Notes: generated by a model from the letters alone, not told the origin. Positions 7,249-17,665 are shown, counted from the stretch's first letter. The stretch: DNA of 64,000 nucleotides from Streptomyces adustus (GCF_009377175.1 NZ_VJZD01000002.1:1-64000); one strand, 5' to 3'. Program-made: numbers and translations.

Positions 7249-10200
7249 TCATTCCTCGTCTTCGACCAGTCCGATGATGGCGTTGGGGTTGATGTATCTC
7301 TCGACCAGGGCCTCTTGCGATGATTGCGCGTTGTTCAGCGAACGAAATCCTCGCAGGTACTTCGCCCTGTTCTCGGCGGTGGTGAGGTCGACCAGTCGCG
7401 CCTCGACTTTATCTCCGTCGATGATAGCCACGCGTTGACCGGGCTGGCGCCACTTCTTGATCACGTCCCAGCTCTTCGTCACCGAGATCCACTGGGTCCG
7501 CACCCGGCTCCCCTGACCGATCTGCACGTTGATGGTGTAGTCGCCGTCGACGTTCTTGGCGAACAGCCCCTCTGCCGGATCCTCGTCGGGACGCAGATTT
7601 CTGTACCAGATTCCGGCGGCTGCCGCCCCGGGGCCGCCCCGCAGAACATCTTTGAGAGACTCGCTCGACGAATCCGCCGAAAGCATCGGGAAGTATCCGA
7701 AGTCGGTGGAGTTGTGCGCGTCGGGCCGGCTCTTGGGACAGGCGCCGGGGGCTTCATTGCAGAAGACCTCCCAGAATGTCTCACTCGCCAGGTGGATTCC
7801 GTCGCGGGCGTCCCACATGTCGCCGGAGTCCGTCATCCGGTTCTGTTTGTCAACCATGTGGAGCGCATCGAGCCATGCGCGTTTCGCCTCTTTGTCGAAC
7901 TGACGCGGCGGAATGGGCGCGATCGTGACCGGATCGCTCACCGGGGCACTGCCGGTGCCGCTGCTGCATTTGTGCGTGTCGCAGTAGTGGCTGGAGCCCT
8001 TGTAATTCTTCGACCCCGGGTCGTTCTCGGAGTGATAGGTGCCGTACGTGCCGTTGCTGCCGGAGCAGAAGTGGACCGGACCGCAGCTCTCCAGGCCTGT
8101 GGGGTCGCTCTGCGTCAGCGGGCTGTCGTCGGCGTAGGTGTAACCGTTGAGGGATTGGGTGTCGCTCGTGTCGAGGACCGGGTCGACGCTGAGGAAGCGG
8201 CCGGTGGCCGGGTCGTATTCACGGGCACCGACGTAGGTCAGGCCGGTGGCGGGGTCGGCGGACTTGCCGAGGAAGGCCTTGTCGTCGGTCCAGGTGCCGG
8301 TGCCGCCGGTCCGGGAGGCGCCGAAGGGGGTGGTGTACCGCTTGGTGACCGCCTGGCTGGTGGCGTCGAGGGCCAGGCTGCTGGTGCCGTGCTGGTCGGC
8401 CGCGAGCCAGGAGAGGGTCTCGGTGCCGGTCTTGTCGGTGCGCACGGCGATGACCTGGCCGCCGGCGTTGTAGTACCGCTGGGCCCAGTACTTGGCGGTC
8501 GCGGTGGAGGTGTCGAGGTGGACCTCGGTGCCGTCGTCGAGGTACAGGACGGTCTCTCCGCCAGTGTTGCGGCGGATCAGGAGGGTGCCGTCGGCGTCGT
8601 AGACGTGGCTGGTGGTGCTCTTCGTGGTGCCTGAGGCGGACTTCTCGGTGAGGGTGACGAGTTGGCCCTCGGGGCTCCAGGTGAGGCTCTGGGTGTCGGT
8701 GCCGTTGGGGCGGCCGGTGGTGTTGCCGGTCGCGTCGTAGGCGTACGTGGCGGCCACTCCCGTGCACGAAGCGGCCGCGGTGGTGGCGGTCACGGCGTGC
8801 GGGTGGGCGGTGTCGCCGTAGCAGTACGTCCTGCCGGTGTTGCCGGCGGAGCTGTGGCTGGTCTCCGTGCTGCGCAGGCCGCCGTCGGAGTAGCTGTACG
8901 AGGTCCAGTAGGGGGAGGCGCCACCGAGGTTGGCGGTGGTGCGGCCGGAGGCGGAGCAGTCCGCGGTGGCCGGGGTCCAGGCCTCGGTCAGGCGTTGGTG
9001 ACCGTCGTAGGCGAAGCACTGGTCGTCGGCCTTGCCGGTGCCGCCGAGGGTGGTGGGGTCGGTGATGGAGGTGACGTTGCCCGCGTCGTCGTAGCCGTAG
9101 TTCAGTTCCTGCAACTCGTAGTTGTGGGTCTGGTCGGTGACCGCCGACTGCTTGAGCCGGTCGGTTCCTTCCTCCCAGGTGTTGCTGATGTAGGCCTTCT
9201 TGATGCCCTCTGCCGCCGAGGTGCCCAGGGTGAGCTGCTGGGGCTGACCGGTCTCGGAGTAGGCGGCGCCGAGCAGGTAGCCGCTGAGGCCGGCGACGTC
9301 GGTGGGCAGACCTGCACTGTCGTAGTGGGTGACGACCTTTTCCTCGGCCAGGCCCGCAGCGGCCGGTTCGTCGACGTACTGCTGGGTGCCGTCGAGGTTG
9401 TAGTACGTCGAGACGGTCAGCGTGGAGGTGACGGCGCCGGAGGTGACCAGGGCGTCGGTCGAGGGCAGGACCAGCTGCGTGGTGGTCGGCCGGTACAGGC
9501 TGTCGTAGGCGGCGACCTTGCGCGTGTAGGCGGTGCCGGTCACTCCGCCGACATAGCTGGTGGACGAGTCCAGCTGCCCCTTGGCCAGGGTGTCGTAAGC
9601 CCAGTGGGCGAGCTTGTTGGCGTCGGTCTTCGACGTCTGCCACTGGTCGGTCCTGCGGCCGAGTTCGTCGTAGCCGTACAGCAGGGTGGTCCTGCGGGAG
9701 TCGGAGGTGGTGGCGACCTGGTCCAGGTCGGTGTACGACGTGGCGCCCGTGCCCTTGTCCGGGTCCGTCGCCGAGACCTGACGGCCGAACAGGTCGTAGG
9801 TGTACGACCATCGGGCGCCGTCGGGGCCGGTGACGACGTCCGGCTTGGAGTCTCGGGTGTAGGTGTACTTCGTGCCGGTGTAGGCGGCGCCGACGCCCGA
9901 ACCGTAGGCGGTGTCGGCCGGGTCGGTACCGGAGTACTCGCGCTGTTCGGTGGTGCGGCCGAAGACGTCGGTGATGGTGCGGGCCGCGGATCCGCCTGCC
10001 GGGGCGGTGGTGGCGGTGGAGTCTCCGGTGTACGTCGTCGCCTCGGACCGCTTTTTGACGCCGTAGACGTAGAAGCTGCTGCTGGTCGGGCGTTCGGCTC
10101 CGTCGAAGACGGTGTCGGTCTGCTTCGGTGCGCCGCCGTATCGGGCACGGGCGTAGCTGCCGGAGGGGGTGGCGGTGGAGTCGAAGACGTCGGCGTAGGT

Positions 10201-13200
10201 CTCGTAGGCCAGGCTGCGGCTGTTGTAGCGGACGTCGGTCAGCAGTCGGCCGCCGTTCGGGGTCGGGGCCTGGGTCTGCAACGGCCGCAGCAGCGAGTCG
10301 TAGATCGTGTAGCTGGTGTTGTAGACGTCCTCGCCGAGGATGCTGGAGGTGGAGACCCAGGACGGGGCGTTGTCGGTGACCGAGTAGGCGTAGGTGTAGT
10401 TGGCGCCGTATCCGGCGGCGCGCAGGTGATTGGGCAGCCAGACGGCGGTCACCCGGCCCAGCGCGTCATACGTCGACTCGGTCAGCTTCGTGTTGACGTC
10501 GTAGACCTTGACGGGAGTGCCGCGAGCGTAGTCGAGGTAGGTGTAGGACTTCTGGGTCTTCGCGTTGGTGACCGTGATCTTGGTCAGGGGTCCGGTCGTG
10601 GTCGGGGTGTAGGCGGTGGTCGTCGGGTTGCCCAGCGCGTCGGTCACGCTCAGGGGACGGCCCAGCGTGTCGTACGTGGTCTTGTCGACGGTCTGCCAGG
10701 AGGACGGGTACCGCTCGCCGTTGGTGGCGGTCGCGGGGTAGGCGGATGCCCGTCCGGTCCAGTTCGCGTCGCCCAGGGTCGGGGTCTGCGAGGCGGTCCA
10801 GGCCGTGGCGGTGGCGGTGTCGTAGACCGTGGCCGCGTCGGACAGCACGTCCCCGCGCGTGCTCGACGAGGCCGGCAGGCTCAGGTCGGTCTCGGCAGTG
10901 GAGCAGGCGCGGCCGACGACTCGGGTGCGGGAGACCAGGGAGTTGATGCCCAGGCTGCCGTTGCGGGCGTACCAGGTGCGCGTGCAGGTCTCGTCTCCGG
11001 TGACGGCCGTGTCGCCGACGTCGTAGACGGTGACGGGCATGCCGTAGCTGTCGAAGCCGGTGGTCACGCTGCGGGTGCGCCAGTCGGCGGCGGCGGTCAG
11101 GTAGGTCGAGGTCTGCGTCCTGGAGGTGCGGACGAAGTAGGCCTCGATGTCGGCGTACGACTTGTGCTGACTGGCCGTACGGCTGGACCAGGGGTCGTTG
11201 ACCGAGACGGTGACCGGGGTGGACCCGTCGTAGGTGATCTGCTCGCGGGTGAATCCCGAGAAACGGCTGCTGTCGGTCTGATCAGCCACGCCCAGACCGG
11301 TGAAGCCGATGCCCGGGACGGAGACCGAGCGGGTCGTGCCGTCCTTCTGCTTGTCGCCGTCCATCCCCTGGAGGTACAGCGACACGGTCTTGGACTGGGT
11401 TTCGCTGGAGGCGCCCTTCAGCGTGGTGACGGTGCGGTAGCCGCGCCAGTCGGACCAGGTGCGCTCCTTGGCCGGGGTGAACGGGTCGTTGTTGTAGTGC
11501 CAGGCCGGCCCGGAGTAGCTGTAGTGGTTCTCTATCGTCTCGCCCAGACCGGTGGGGTCGGAGGTGATGACGTCGGTGACCCGGTACTTGTTGAACCAGT
11601 CCAGCGACGCCTCGGTGGCGCCGTTGATGTGCCAGTAGACCGGGTAGCAGCTCATCGTGTCGTTGTCCTCGGACGACGGCATGGTCGAGCCGCGTACGCA
11701 CTCCGGGTCGGACAGCGTCACCGCGGTGACGGCGCCGGCTTCGGAGGTGACGGACTGGATGCGGGGCCGGTTCAGCGGCAGGACGTCGTCCGTGGCGGAA
11801 TCGACCCGGTTCGCCCGCATCTGGTAGGTGAACGTGACCGGGTCCAGAGAGATCGCGGTGCCGTTCTTTCCGGTGTGCCGGATGCTCTTGAGGACGAGGG
11901 TCTGGTCGCTGCTGTTGCCGATGTCGCCCGGGTCCAGGAACTGCTGGGTCAGCGCCCAGGAGTCGACGTCCGTGTAGGCGCTGGAGGCGGCCGACCAGGC
12001 GTGGGTGTCGATGCCGGTCAGCCGCTTGCGGGTGAAGAACGCCGGGCCGGTGGCCTTGCAGTTCGCGCCGGAGGTGCACAGGGAGTCGTACGGGACGTCG
12101 GGCCAGCTGGAGGCGGTGGAGGAGGTCAGCGAGGAGCAGTCGGAGGCGGTGCAGCGCTCGTCGTAGGAGAAGGTGATCTCGTCCGAGGCGGTGGCGGTGA
12201 ACAGGGTGTCCTTGTTCTGCCCGTAAAGGATCTTGGTGAGGTAGCCGCCCCGCGTGTACGGGGCGGTGCCGGTGGACGCGCCGTTCTTTCCGTAGTAGTT
12301 GGTCTCCGCGGTGTACCAGTACGACATGGCGTTGCCGTGCAGGTCCACGACGTAGTCCAGGTTCCAGCGCCAGGCCTGGGTGACGGCGCGGTCGGCGAAG
12401 GCGGTTCCCCGGTCGTAACCGGGCTCGCCGGAGTTGTTGCCGAACACCGGCGCGGTCCAGACGGAGTTGGTGCGCTGGGTGTCCGCTCCGGGAAGCTTGT
12501 TCAGGCCGAAGACGTATCTGGTGCCGTCGCCGGTGGTGACGGTCCAGTATTCGCCGTCGTCGTCGCCGTTGTCGGCGCCGGTGGAGTGGGTGACGGTGGA
12601 GGCGTCGTCGTCCTTCAGGTGCCAGACGCCGGTGGTGTCGTCCTTGACCAGCTCGGTGGACTTGCCGTTCAGCACGAGCGAAGCATTGTCGTACTTCCAG
12701 CACTCGTCGTACTTGCCGCTCTCGCCGTCGTCGTCGCACGAGGCGTAGGACCGCTCGACGTAGGAGGACGCCACGTCGCCGAAGCCCTCACCGACCTGCG
12801 TTCCCTGATTGTTCGTCGAGGCCGTCCTGCCGTCCACGCTCCCCGAGTCGTACGACAACGACAACTGCGGCGACGGTCCTGCGGCGGCCGGCGGAGCGAT
12901 CAGGGGGTAGGACCAGGTGAAGCCGCCCGAGGCGCTGCCTGCCTCCCAGCTCGAGGAGGCCGAGAGCGGGCTGGCCGCGTAGTTGCCGGCACCCGAGGCC
13001 GATTCCCCCGGTGCTGCGGCGGTCACGGCCAGCACCGTGGCCGACGGCGTCGTACCGCCGGTCATCGGGGACGTGCGCGGTGCCGAGCGTGTGGCCCGCG
13101 CGGTGCCGAGACCGCTGCCTGCCTTCCCCAGGCCGACTTCGGCCGACAGGGTCTGAGCACCGATGTCGTTGTGCGAGCCGAGCGGGGTCTGTGTCTGGCA

Positions 13201-13866
13201 GGCGGCCTTCTGCGGCGTGGTCAGCGCGCAGGCCGGAAGCCGGACCAGCCGCAGGCGGCCGGACCAGCCGCCGCCGTAGGCGGAGGCGAACGCCGAGTAG
13301 TCGACGCCCACCCGGGCGGAGCCCGGCTCGGCGGCCGCAGCCGTCAGCAGCACACCCTCGACGCCCGCCGCCCGGGCCTGCTGCTGTCCGAGAACCCGCA
13401 CCCGGACCTGGCCCGCCGCCGGACGGGTCCCCCGTGCGGGTGAGACGGTGACCGGCAGTCCTCCCGTGGTCAGCCGTGCCATGCCCTGTCCCGGTATTCG
13501 CCCGGCCGCTTCGGCGGCGTGCGGCCAGACCACGTGCTGCTGGGCACGTGCGCGCCGGGCCTGGGCCGCGTTGGCGGCCAGGGTTCCCGCAACCTGCGCC
13601 CGCGCCTTCTTCGCGCCCAGACCTGGATGCTTCTGCACCTTGTCGACCCGCTGCCCGGGCAGCGCCGGCTTGCCCAGACCGCCCCCGGCGGCATGAGCGG
13701 CCGGCACCCCGAGTCCCGTCGGAACGACCAGTGCCAGGCACAGCGCCGCGACGACGGACGCCCGCCGACGCCGTACGTCCCGCACCCCTGCAGGTGCGCG
13801 CCGGGGTAGCAGGACACCGCGGGTCAGAGCGGTGCCGATCCAACGAGCCTTCATGCCGGAACTCAT
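7249..13866 (-). CDS. Secreted RHS/YD-repeat polymorphic toxin
   Basis: A 2205-aa RHS protein. Residues 1-60 hold a long basic leader and hydrophobic segment ending in an AHA-type cleavage site. An SpvB-like start (SWEAGSASGGFTW) near residue 350 is followed by many YD repeats (YxYDxxG patterns), and the RHS core closes at RFLSVDP (residue 1890) with the usual NGYTYADDSPLTQSDPTG. The last 120 residues are a separate toxin-like domain: YRNLRPDEDP (R2089), WISVTK (S2128) and SQEALVE (E2185). This R-S-E order resembles ADP-ribosyltransferase folds; that is inference. The ATG at 13866 has a GGGAGG site 7 nt upstream; a second ATG lies at 13854. It lies behind the LamG gene on the same strand. Confidence 0.88.
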   Translation of the reverse strand: MSSGMKARWIGTALTRGVLLPRRAPAGVRDVRRRRASVVAALCLALVVPTGLGVPAAHAAGGGLGKPALPGQRVDKVQKHPGLGAKKARAQVAGTLAANAAQARRARAQQHVVWPHAAEAAGRIPGQGMARLTTGGLPVTVSPARGTRPAAGQVRVRVLGQQQARAAGVEGVLLTAAAAEPGSARVGVDYSAFASAYGGGWSGRLRLVRLPACALTTPQKAACQTQTPLGSHNDIGAQTLSAEVGLGKAGSGLGTARATRSAPRTSPMTGGTTPSATVLAVTAAAPGESASGAGNYAASPLSASSSWEAGSASGGFTWSYPLIAPPAAAGPSPQLSLSYDSGSVDGRTASTNNQGTQVGEGFGDVASSYVERSYASCDDDGESGKYDECWKYDNASLVLNGKSTELVKDDTTGVWHLKDDDASTVTHSTGADNGDDDGEYWTVTTGDGTRYVFGLNKLPGADTQRTNSVWTAPVFGNNSGEPGYDRGTAFADRAVTQAWRWNLDYVVDLHGNAMSYWYTAETNYYGKNGASTGTAPYTRGGYLTKILYGQNKDTLFTATASDEITFSYDERCTASDCSSLTSSTASSWPDVPYDSLCTSGANCKATGPAFFTRKRLTGIDTHAWSAASSAYTDVDSWALTQQFLDPGDIGNSSDQTLVLKSIRHTGKNGTAISLDPVTFTYQMRANRVDSATDDVLPLNRPRIQSVTSEAGAVTAVTLSDPECVRGSTMPSSEDNDTMSCYPVYWHINGATEASLDWFNKYRVTDVITSDPTGLGETIENHYSYSGPAWHYNNDPFTPAKERTWSDWRGYRTVTTLKGASSETQSKTVSLYLQGMDGDKQKDGTTRSVSVPGIGFTGLGVADQTDSSRFSGFTREQITYDGSTPVTVSVNDPWSSRTASQHKSYADIEAYFVRTSRTQTSTYLTAAADWRTRSVTTGFDSYGMPVTVYDVGDTAVTGDETCTRTWYARNGSLGINSLVSRTRVVGRACSTAETDLSLPASSSTRGDVLSDAATVYDTATATAWTASQTPTLGDANWTGRASAYPATATNGERYPSSWQTVDKTTYDTLGRPLSVTDALGNPTTTAYTPTTTGPLTKITVTNAKTQKSYTYLDYARGTPVKVYDVNTKLTESTYDALGRVTAVWLPNHLRAAGYGANYTYAYSVTDNAPSWVSTSSILGEDVYNTSYTIYDSLLRPLQTQAPTPNGGRLLTDVRYNSRSLAYETYADVFDSTATPSGSYARARYGGAPKQTDTVFDGAERPTSSSFYVYGVKKRSEATTYTGDSTATTAPAGGSAARTITDVFGRTTEQREYSGTDPADTAYGSGVGAAYTGTKYTYTRDSKPDVVTGPDGARWSYTYDLFGRQVSATDPDKGTGATSYTDLDQVATTSDSRRTTLLYGYDELGRRTDQWQTSKTDANKLAHWAYDTLAKGQLDSSTSYVGGVTGTAYTRKVAAYDSLYRPTTTQLVLPSTDALVTSGAVTSTLTVSTYYNLDGTQQYVDEPAAAGLAEEKVVTHYDSAGLPTDVAGLSGYLLGAAYSETGQPQQLTLGTSAAEGIKKAYISNTWEEGTDRLKQSAVTDQTHNYELQELNYGYDDAGNVTSITDPTTLGGTGKADDQCFAYDGHQRLTEAWTPATADCSASGRTTANLGGASPYWTSYSYSDGGLRSTETSHSSAGNTGRTYCYGDTAHPHAVTATTAAASCTGVAATYAYDATGNTTGRPNGTDTQSLTWSPEGQLVTLTEKSASGTTKSTTSHVYDADGTLLIRRNTGGETVLYLDDGTEVHLDTSTATAKYWAQRYYNAGGQVIAVRTDKTGTETLSWLAADQHGTSSLALDATSQAVTKRYTTPFGASRTGGTGTWTDDKAFLGKSADPATGLTYVGAREYDPATGRFLSVDPVLDTSDTQSLNGYTYADDSPLTQSDPTGLESCGPVHFCSGSNGTYGTYHSENDPGSKNYKGSSHYCDTHKCSSGTGSAPVSDPVTIAPIPPRQFDKEAKRAWLDALHMVDKQNRMTDSGDMWDARDGIHLASETFWEVFCNEAPGACPKSRPDAHNSTDFGYFPMLSADSSSESLKDVLRGGPGAAAAGIWYRNLRPDEDPAEGLFAKNVDGDYTINVQIGQGSRVRTQWISVTKSWDVIKKWRQPGQRVAIIDGDKVEARLVDLTTAENRAKYLRGFRSLNNAQSSQEALVERYINPNAIIGLVEDEE

Positions 13867-13945
13867 GACTAGCCTCCCGCGACCGCTGCCGGCCGCCTGC
13901 GCATGCCAAGGGATCAAAAGAGCGAGGGGACAAGGGAGTCGGGCC

Positions 13946-13977
13946 GGGTGGGGCGGCTGCCTGACGCCGCCCCACCC
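13946..13977. terminator. Hairpin between the LamG and RHS genes
   Basis: GGGTGGGGCGGC and GCCGCCCCACCC pair perfectly around an 8-nt loop in the 139-nt gap. It may partly terminate the LamG transcript and so set the LamG:RHS ratio. Three tandem GTACCT units (13978-13995) lie immediately beside it. Confidence 0.55.
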
Positions 13978-13995
13978 GTACCTGTACCTGTACCT
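13978..13995. repeat. GTACCT x3 tandem repeat
   Basis: Three perfect 6-bp units between the LamG stop and the intergenic hairpin. Copy number could vary between strains. No function is evident. Confidence 0.6.
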
Positions 13996-14005
13996 GTCAC
14001 ACGGG

Positions 14006-17000
14006 TCAGTCGCCGATGGTGTCGGTGACCTGCTGGTCGGCCATGGCACCGGCCCACAGCCTGATGTCGGTGATCTTTCCGGGCAGGTAGTGGCCCATGG
14101 CTCCGCCCACGTATCCCGCGCCGGCCGAGAACTCGCCGGACCCCGCCGCCACCGTGTAGGGATGTGTGACGCTGAAGCCGTTCTCGTCGGGTCCGAGATA
14201 GAAGTGGATCGCCCCGGACGGGGCGTCGTAGGTGCCCGTCATCCGCACCGGGCTGCCCAGGACCGCGGCCTCGTCGGAGACCACCCCGTCGAAGCTGCCG
14301 TCCGTGTTCAGCCGGCCGAAGTACCAGAGGCCGACCGGGACGGTCGTGTCCGTGTCCGGATCGATGTCGGTGCCGGTCAGCCGGTACCAGAAGCCCCAGG
14401 CGGAACCGTCCGCGCTGCGCTGGCCGGTCACCTGCGCCGTGTATCCGACAGGTTTGGACAGCAGTGCGTCGCGGTCGGCGTCCGCCAGCGTGGTGACGGT
14501 GAACGACCCGGTGTCGTCCAGCACCGGCCCCGGGCTGGTGGCCGCCCCGTCCGTTCCGTTCAGGACGAGGGCCTGCCCGTCGAGCGAGGCACCGCCGGAC
14601 AGGGTGAGCGCGCGGCCGTATCCGGAGGTGGTGTCCGCCAGTGTGCCGCCGCTCGCGCCGTCCGGGTTCCAGGCGCCCATCAGCTCCACGCTCGGCGCGT
14701 CGCCGGCGTCGAGCAGCCGGTCCTCGGTGGCGATTTCGTCGTCCGTCAGGGCCCGCTGCCACACGGCCACCTCGTCGACCCGGCCTCGCCAGTAGTTCAC
14801 GTAGGTGCCCGGGGTGAAGCTCACCCGGCCGAACTGCAGGGTGCCGTCGGTGACCGTGGCGTCCGAAGTGCTGGGCAGCGCCACCGGCGCGCCCTGGAGG
14901 CGGCCGTTGACGTACAGGGAGATGGTGCGGTCCACGGCGTTGTACACACCGGTCAGGTGCGTCCACACCTTCAGCGGCACCCCGGCGTCGTCGGCGTTGG
15001 CGCCCAGGTACTTGTGCACCCCGCCCTCGTACCAGCTCCACAGGAACACCCAGCGGTGGACACTCGGCGAGTAGTACAGGGCGAATCCGGAGCCGTCACT
15101 CCCCGTCTCCGACAGGACCGTGCGGAAGTCGGACCCGTCCGTCAGGTAGGCCCAGGCCGAAACGGTGAACGACGACTGCGTGTTGACCACCGGTGCGGCG
15201 GTGGCCGCGTACCCGGACTGACGGGTCGTGTCCGAGGTGTCGTTCAGCCAGAGCGACCGGTCCCCCTGCCCCCGGCGGGCCAGCGAGGACCAGCCCGCAC
15301 CGGTCGTGTACAGCGTCGCCGCGTGCCGCGTGCCCTCGGTCGCCGTGTCCACGGCCGCCGTCACGCCGGAGCCCGGCGCTGCGTCGTCGAAGTGCCAGCG
15401 GCCGATCGCCGTCTGCCCCTCGGCGACGTCGAACTTCACGATCGTCTTCCCGCCCCAGCGTCCGGCACTGTCCTGCGCCCGCACCTGGAGCTGCTGGGTG
15501 CCCGCCAACTGGGGCGTGATTTTGGCCGTGACCTTGTTTCCGGAGATCGGCTTGGACCAGGCGGTAGAAGTCGCCAGTTTGTACTCGTAGGCGGAGTTGG
15601 TGTCCCCCGCGGCCGGCGAGAAGGTGAACTGACCCGCCGCGCCCGGCCCGCCTGCGGGGGCGCACGCGTCGGCTGTGCACTCGGAGTACGGGCTGCCGAA
15701 GGTGACCACGGGCGCCTTCGGGGCGGTGGTGTCCACCTTGAAGTAGCACCAGCCCTTGGTGGTCACCGTGCTGTGCGACTCCAGGGAGTCGTCCCCGCTG
15801 TTGTAGTAGGAGCGGCCGAACACGGCCAGCCGGTAGAGCGGTCCCCCGGACAACGTGATCGGCGACGGGTAGGTGAGAACGGTGCCGTTGCCGACATAGC
15901 CGCTGGTGGGCCGCACCGGCTCGGTCGCCACCGACCAGGTGCCGTCGCTGTTCTTCTGCTGGATGTAGTAGTGCGCGCGCAGGCTCGCCCCGCTGCCGCC
16001 ACCGGTCGCCGTCCACACCGTCGCCGTCAGGCTCGGCGTGGGATCCGTGATCACATCCGGGTCGGCGGAATCGGTGTCGCAGCTGATCCCGTTGCCCTCG
16101 ACGATGCCCGCCTTGGTCGGTACCGCGGGAAGCCCCACATACGTCACCGATAGCACCGCGTCGTTCCGGAACCGCTTCCAGGCACTGGTGTCCGTCTCGT
16201 CCCGGGCCTTCAGCAGCAGCGTCAGCCGCGAGAACTTCCCCGCCGCGAAGTCCCCCACCGTAGACGTCAGGCTCGATCCGCTGAACTCGATCGGCGCCGG
16301 CGGCTGCGACGGATCGCACAGGGAGCTGCGGCCCGCCGACACGTCCCGGCTGGCCATCACCCCCAGGTACGAAGGGCGGTTCGCCCAGGTGGTCGACGAC
16401 GAGATGTTGCTCGTGCGCTCCAGGTCGACCCAGCGCGCATCGCACGTGAACGACCAGCTTTCGGTCGCCCGGAAGGTCGCCGACAGCACCTTCTTGCCCG
16501 CCAGACTGCTCGGCGAGAACTGGAAGTACAGCCGCTCGGTGTAGCCGGGGCCGCAGTAGTAGCCGTTCCACGAGGAGCAATGTCCCGCGCCCTTGCCCTC
16601 GTTGCTGCTGCCGTTGCCCCAGTTGAAGTCTGTGACGCCGTCCGAGCGCAGATACGTGTGCGCCGTCTGGTCCAGGCCCACACTGGGGTCGATGTAGAGG
16701 GGGTAGGCACTGCTGTCACTGTTCGTCAGCATGCCCGTGTCCGGCACCACGGTCAGCGAGTCCGTGCCGACCTGGACCGGCAGCACCGCCGATGCGTCGC
16801 CGTCGCCGGGCCCCGCCGTACCCTCCGTCGACGTGCTGGTGGACGGAGCCGCGGTGGCCGACGGGGACGGGGCGCTCGCCCGGGTGACCGCAGCCGTCCG
16901 CTCCGGACGAGTGGACAGGCCGGAGGTGGCCGCGTCGCCCTGTGAGTCCCACATCAGCGCCGCCGGAGCGGAGAAGACCGGGCGCGCGTCGGCGTCCACG

Positions 17001-17665
17001 GCGGTCATCCCGCCGCCGCTCGTCGACGTCACCGTCAGCCCGTCCGACTCCAGCGAGAGGGTGACCCTCTTCAGCTCCGGATCCGCGGCCGCCTGCGGCG
17101 TCTTCACCACCAGCAGCTCACGGAAGCCCTCGGTCGTCGCCGTCATGCGCAGATCCACGCCGGGCAGCACATCGGCGTACACCGCGCTCGCGCCGTCCAG
17201 CGTCGGCTTCGGCAGTCTCCCCGGCCAGCCCAGCCGTAACGACCTGCCGCCCCGGGCGATGTCCACCAGCCCCGAGCCGTCACCGCCGTCGGAGAACGCC
17301 AGCTGCACCACGGCCGCCTTCGGACCGACCGTCCCGTCCGCCCGGACCTCCAGGCTCGGATCCGGCGACACCCACGACCCGTCGCTCCGGTGCACCCGCA
17401 CCGGTACGGTCGACTGGTCCAGCCGGAACGTCGTGCCGTCCGGATCGGCGTATGTCGTCGTGTACTCCGTACGGTCGTCGGCGACCTCGACCGGAGAGCC
17501 ACTGGCCACCGCCCGCTGCGCGGCGGCCGCCTCCACCGACAAGGGCGTCGTCGTGGCGGAACCGGTCTCCTGGCCACCCGCGACGGCCGGGTGCGCGGCA
17601 GCCGCCGCGACCGGCTGAATCAACAAGACGGCCGCGGCCAGCCATGCCGTACGCAACGGCCGCAC
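14006..17665 (-). CDS. Secreted LamG/concanavalin-domain protein paired with RHS
   Basis: A 1219-aa exported protein. The GTG at 17665 is chosen over an earlier in-frame GTG (17707) because GGAGGGG sits 6 nt before it and it opens a clean signal peptide (MRPLRTAWLAAAVLLIQP, with an AAA-type cleavage region). The first part contains a DNRLRE-like beta-rich module (YLRSDGVTDFNWG, YFQFSPSSLAGK), then two jelly-roll LamG-like domains at about residues 765-985 (SFTVSAWAYL, YVNGRLQGAPV, RVDEVAVWQRAL) and 995-1215. Such proteins commonly precede RHS genes in Streptomyces and may bind surface glycans or help present the RHS shell. Substrate unknown. Confidence 0.82.
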   Translation of the reverse strand: MRPLRTAWLAAAVLLIQPVAAAAAHPAVAGGQETGSATTTPLSVEAAAAQRAVASGSPVEVADDRTEYTTTYADPDGTTFRLDQSTVPVRVHRSDGSWVSPDPSLEVRADGTVGPKAAVVQLAFSDGGDGSGLVDIARGGRSLRLGWPGRLPKPTLDGASAVYADVLPGVDLRMTATTEGFRELLVVKTPQAAADPELKRVTLSLESDGLTVTSTSGGGMTAVDADARPVFSAPAALMWDSQGDAATSGLSTRPERTAAVTRASAPSPSATAAPSTSTSTEGTAGPGDGDASAVLPVQVGTDSLTVVPDTGMLTNSDSSAYPLYIDPSVGLDQTAHTYLRSDGVTDFNWGNGSSNEGKGAGHCSSWNGYYCGPGYTERLYFQFSPSSLAGKKVLSATFRATESWSFTCDARWVDLERTSNISSSTTWANRPSYLGVMASRDVSAGRSSLCDPSQPPAPIEFSGSSLTSTVGDFAAGKFSRLTLLLKARDETDTSAWKRFRNDAVLSVTYVGLPAVPTKAGIVEGNGISCDTDSADPDVITDPTPSLTATVWTATGGGSGASLRAHYYIQQKNSDGTWSVATEPVRPTSGYVGNGTVLTYPSPITLSGGPLYRLAVFGRSYYNSGDDSLESHSTVTTKGWCYFKVDTTAPKAPVVTFGSPYSECTADACAPAGGPGAAGQFTFSPAAGDTNSAYEYKLATSTAWSKPISGNKVTAKITPQLAGTQQLQVRAQDSAGRWGGKTIVKFDVAEGQTAIGRWHFDDAAPGSGVTAAVDTATEGTRHAATLYTTGAGWSSLARRGQGDRSLWLNDTSDTTRQSGYAATAAPVVNTQSSFTVSAWAYLTDGSDFRTVLSETGSDGSGFALYYSPSVHRWVFLWSWYEGGVHKYLGANADDAGVPLKVWTHLTGVYNAVDRTISLYVNGRLQGAPVALPSTSDATVTDGTLQFGRVSFTPGTYVNYWRGRVDEVAVWQRALTDDEIATEDRLLDAGDAPSVELMGAWNPDGASGGTLADTTSGYGRALTLSGGASLDGQALVLNGTDGAATSPGPVLDDTGSFTVTTLADADRDALLSKPVGYTAQVTGQRSADGSAWGFWYRLTGTDIDPDTDTTVPVGLWYFGRLNTDGSFDGVVSDEAAVLGSPVRMTGTYDAPSGAIHFYLGPDENGFSVTHPYTVAAGSGEFSAGAGYVGGAMGHYLPGKITDIRLWAGAMADQQVTDTIGD

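Noticed and set aside
8662..13443. A 1593-codon open frame on the plus strand opposite the RHS gene
   Set aside because: It is composed of Gly/Val/Arg-rich low-complexity sequence, has no domain motifs, and mirrors the codon bias of the RHS gene on the other strand.
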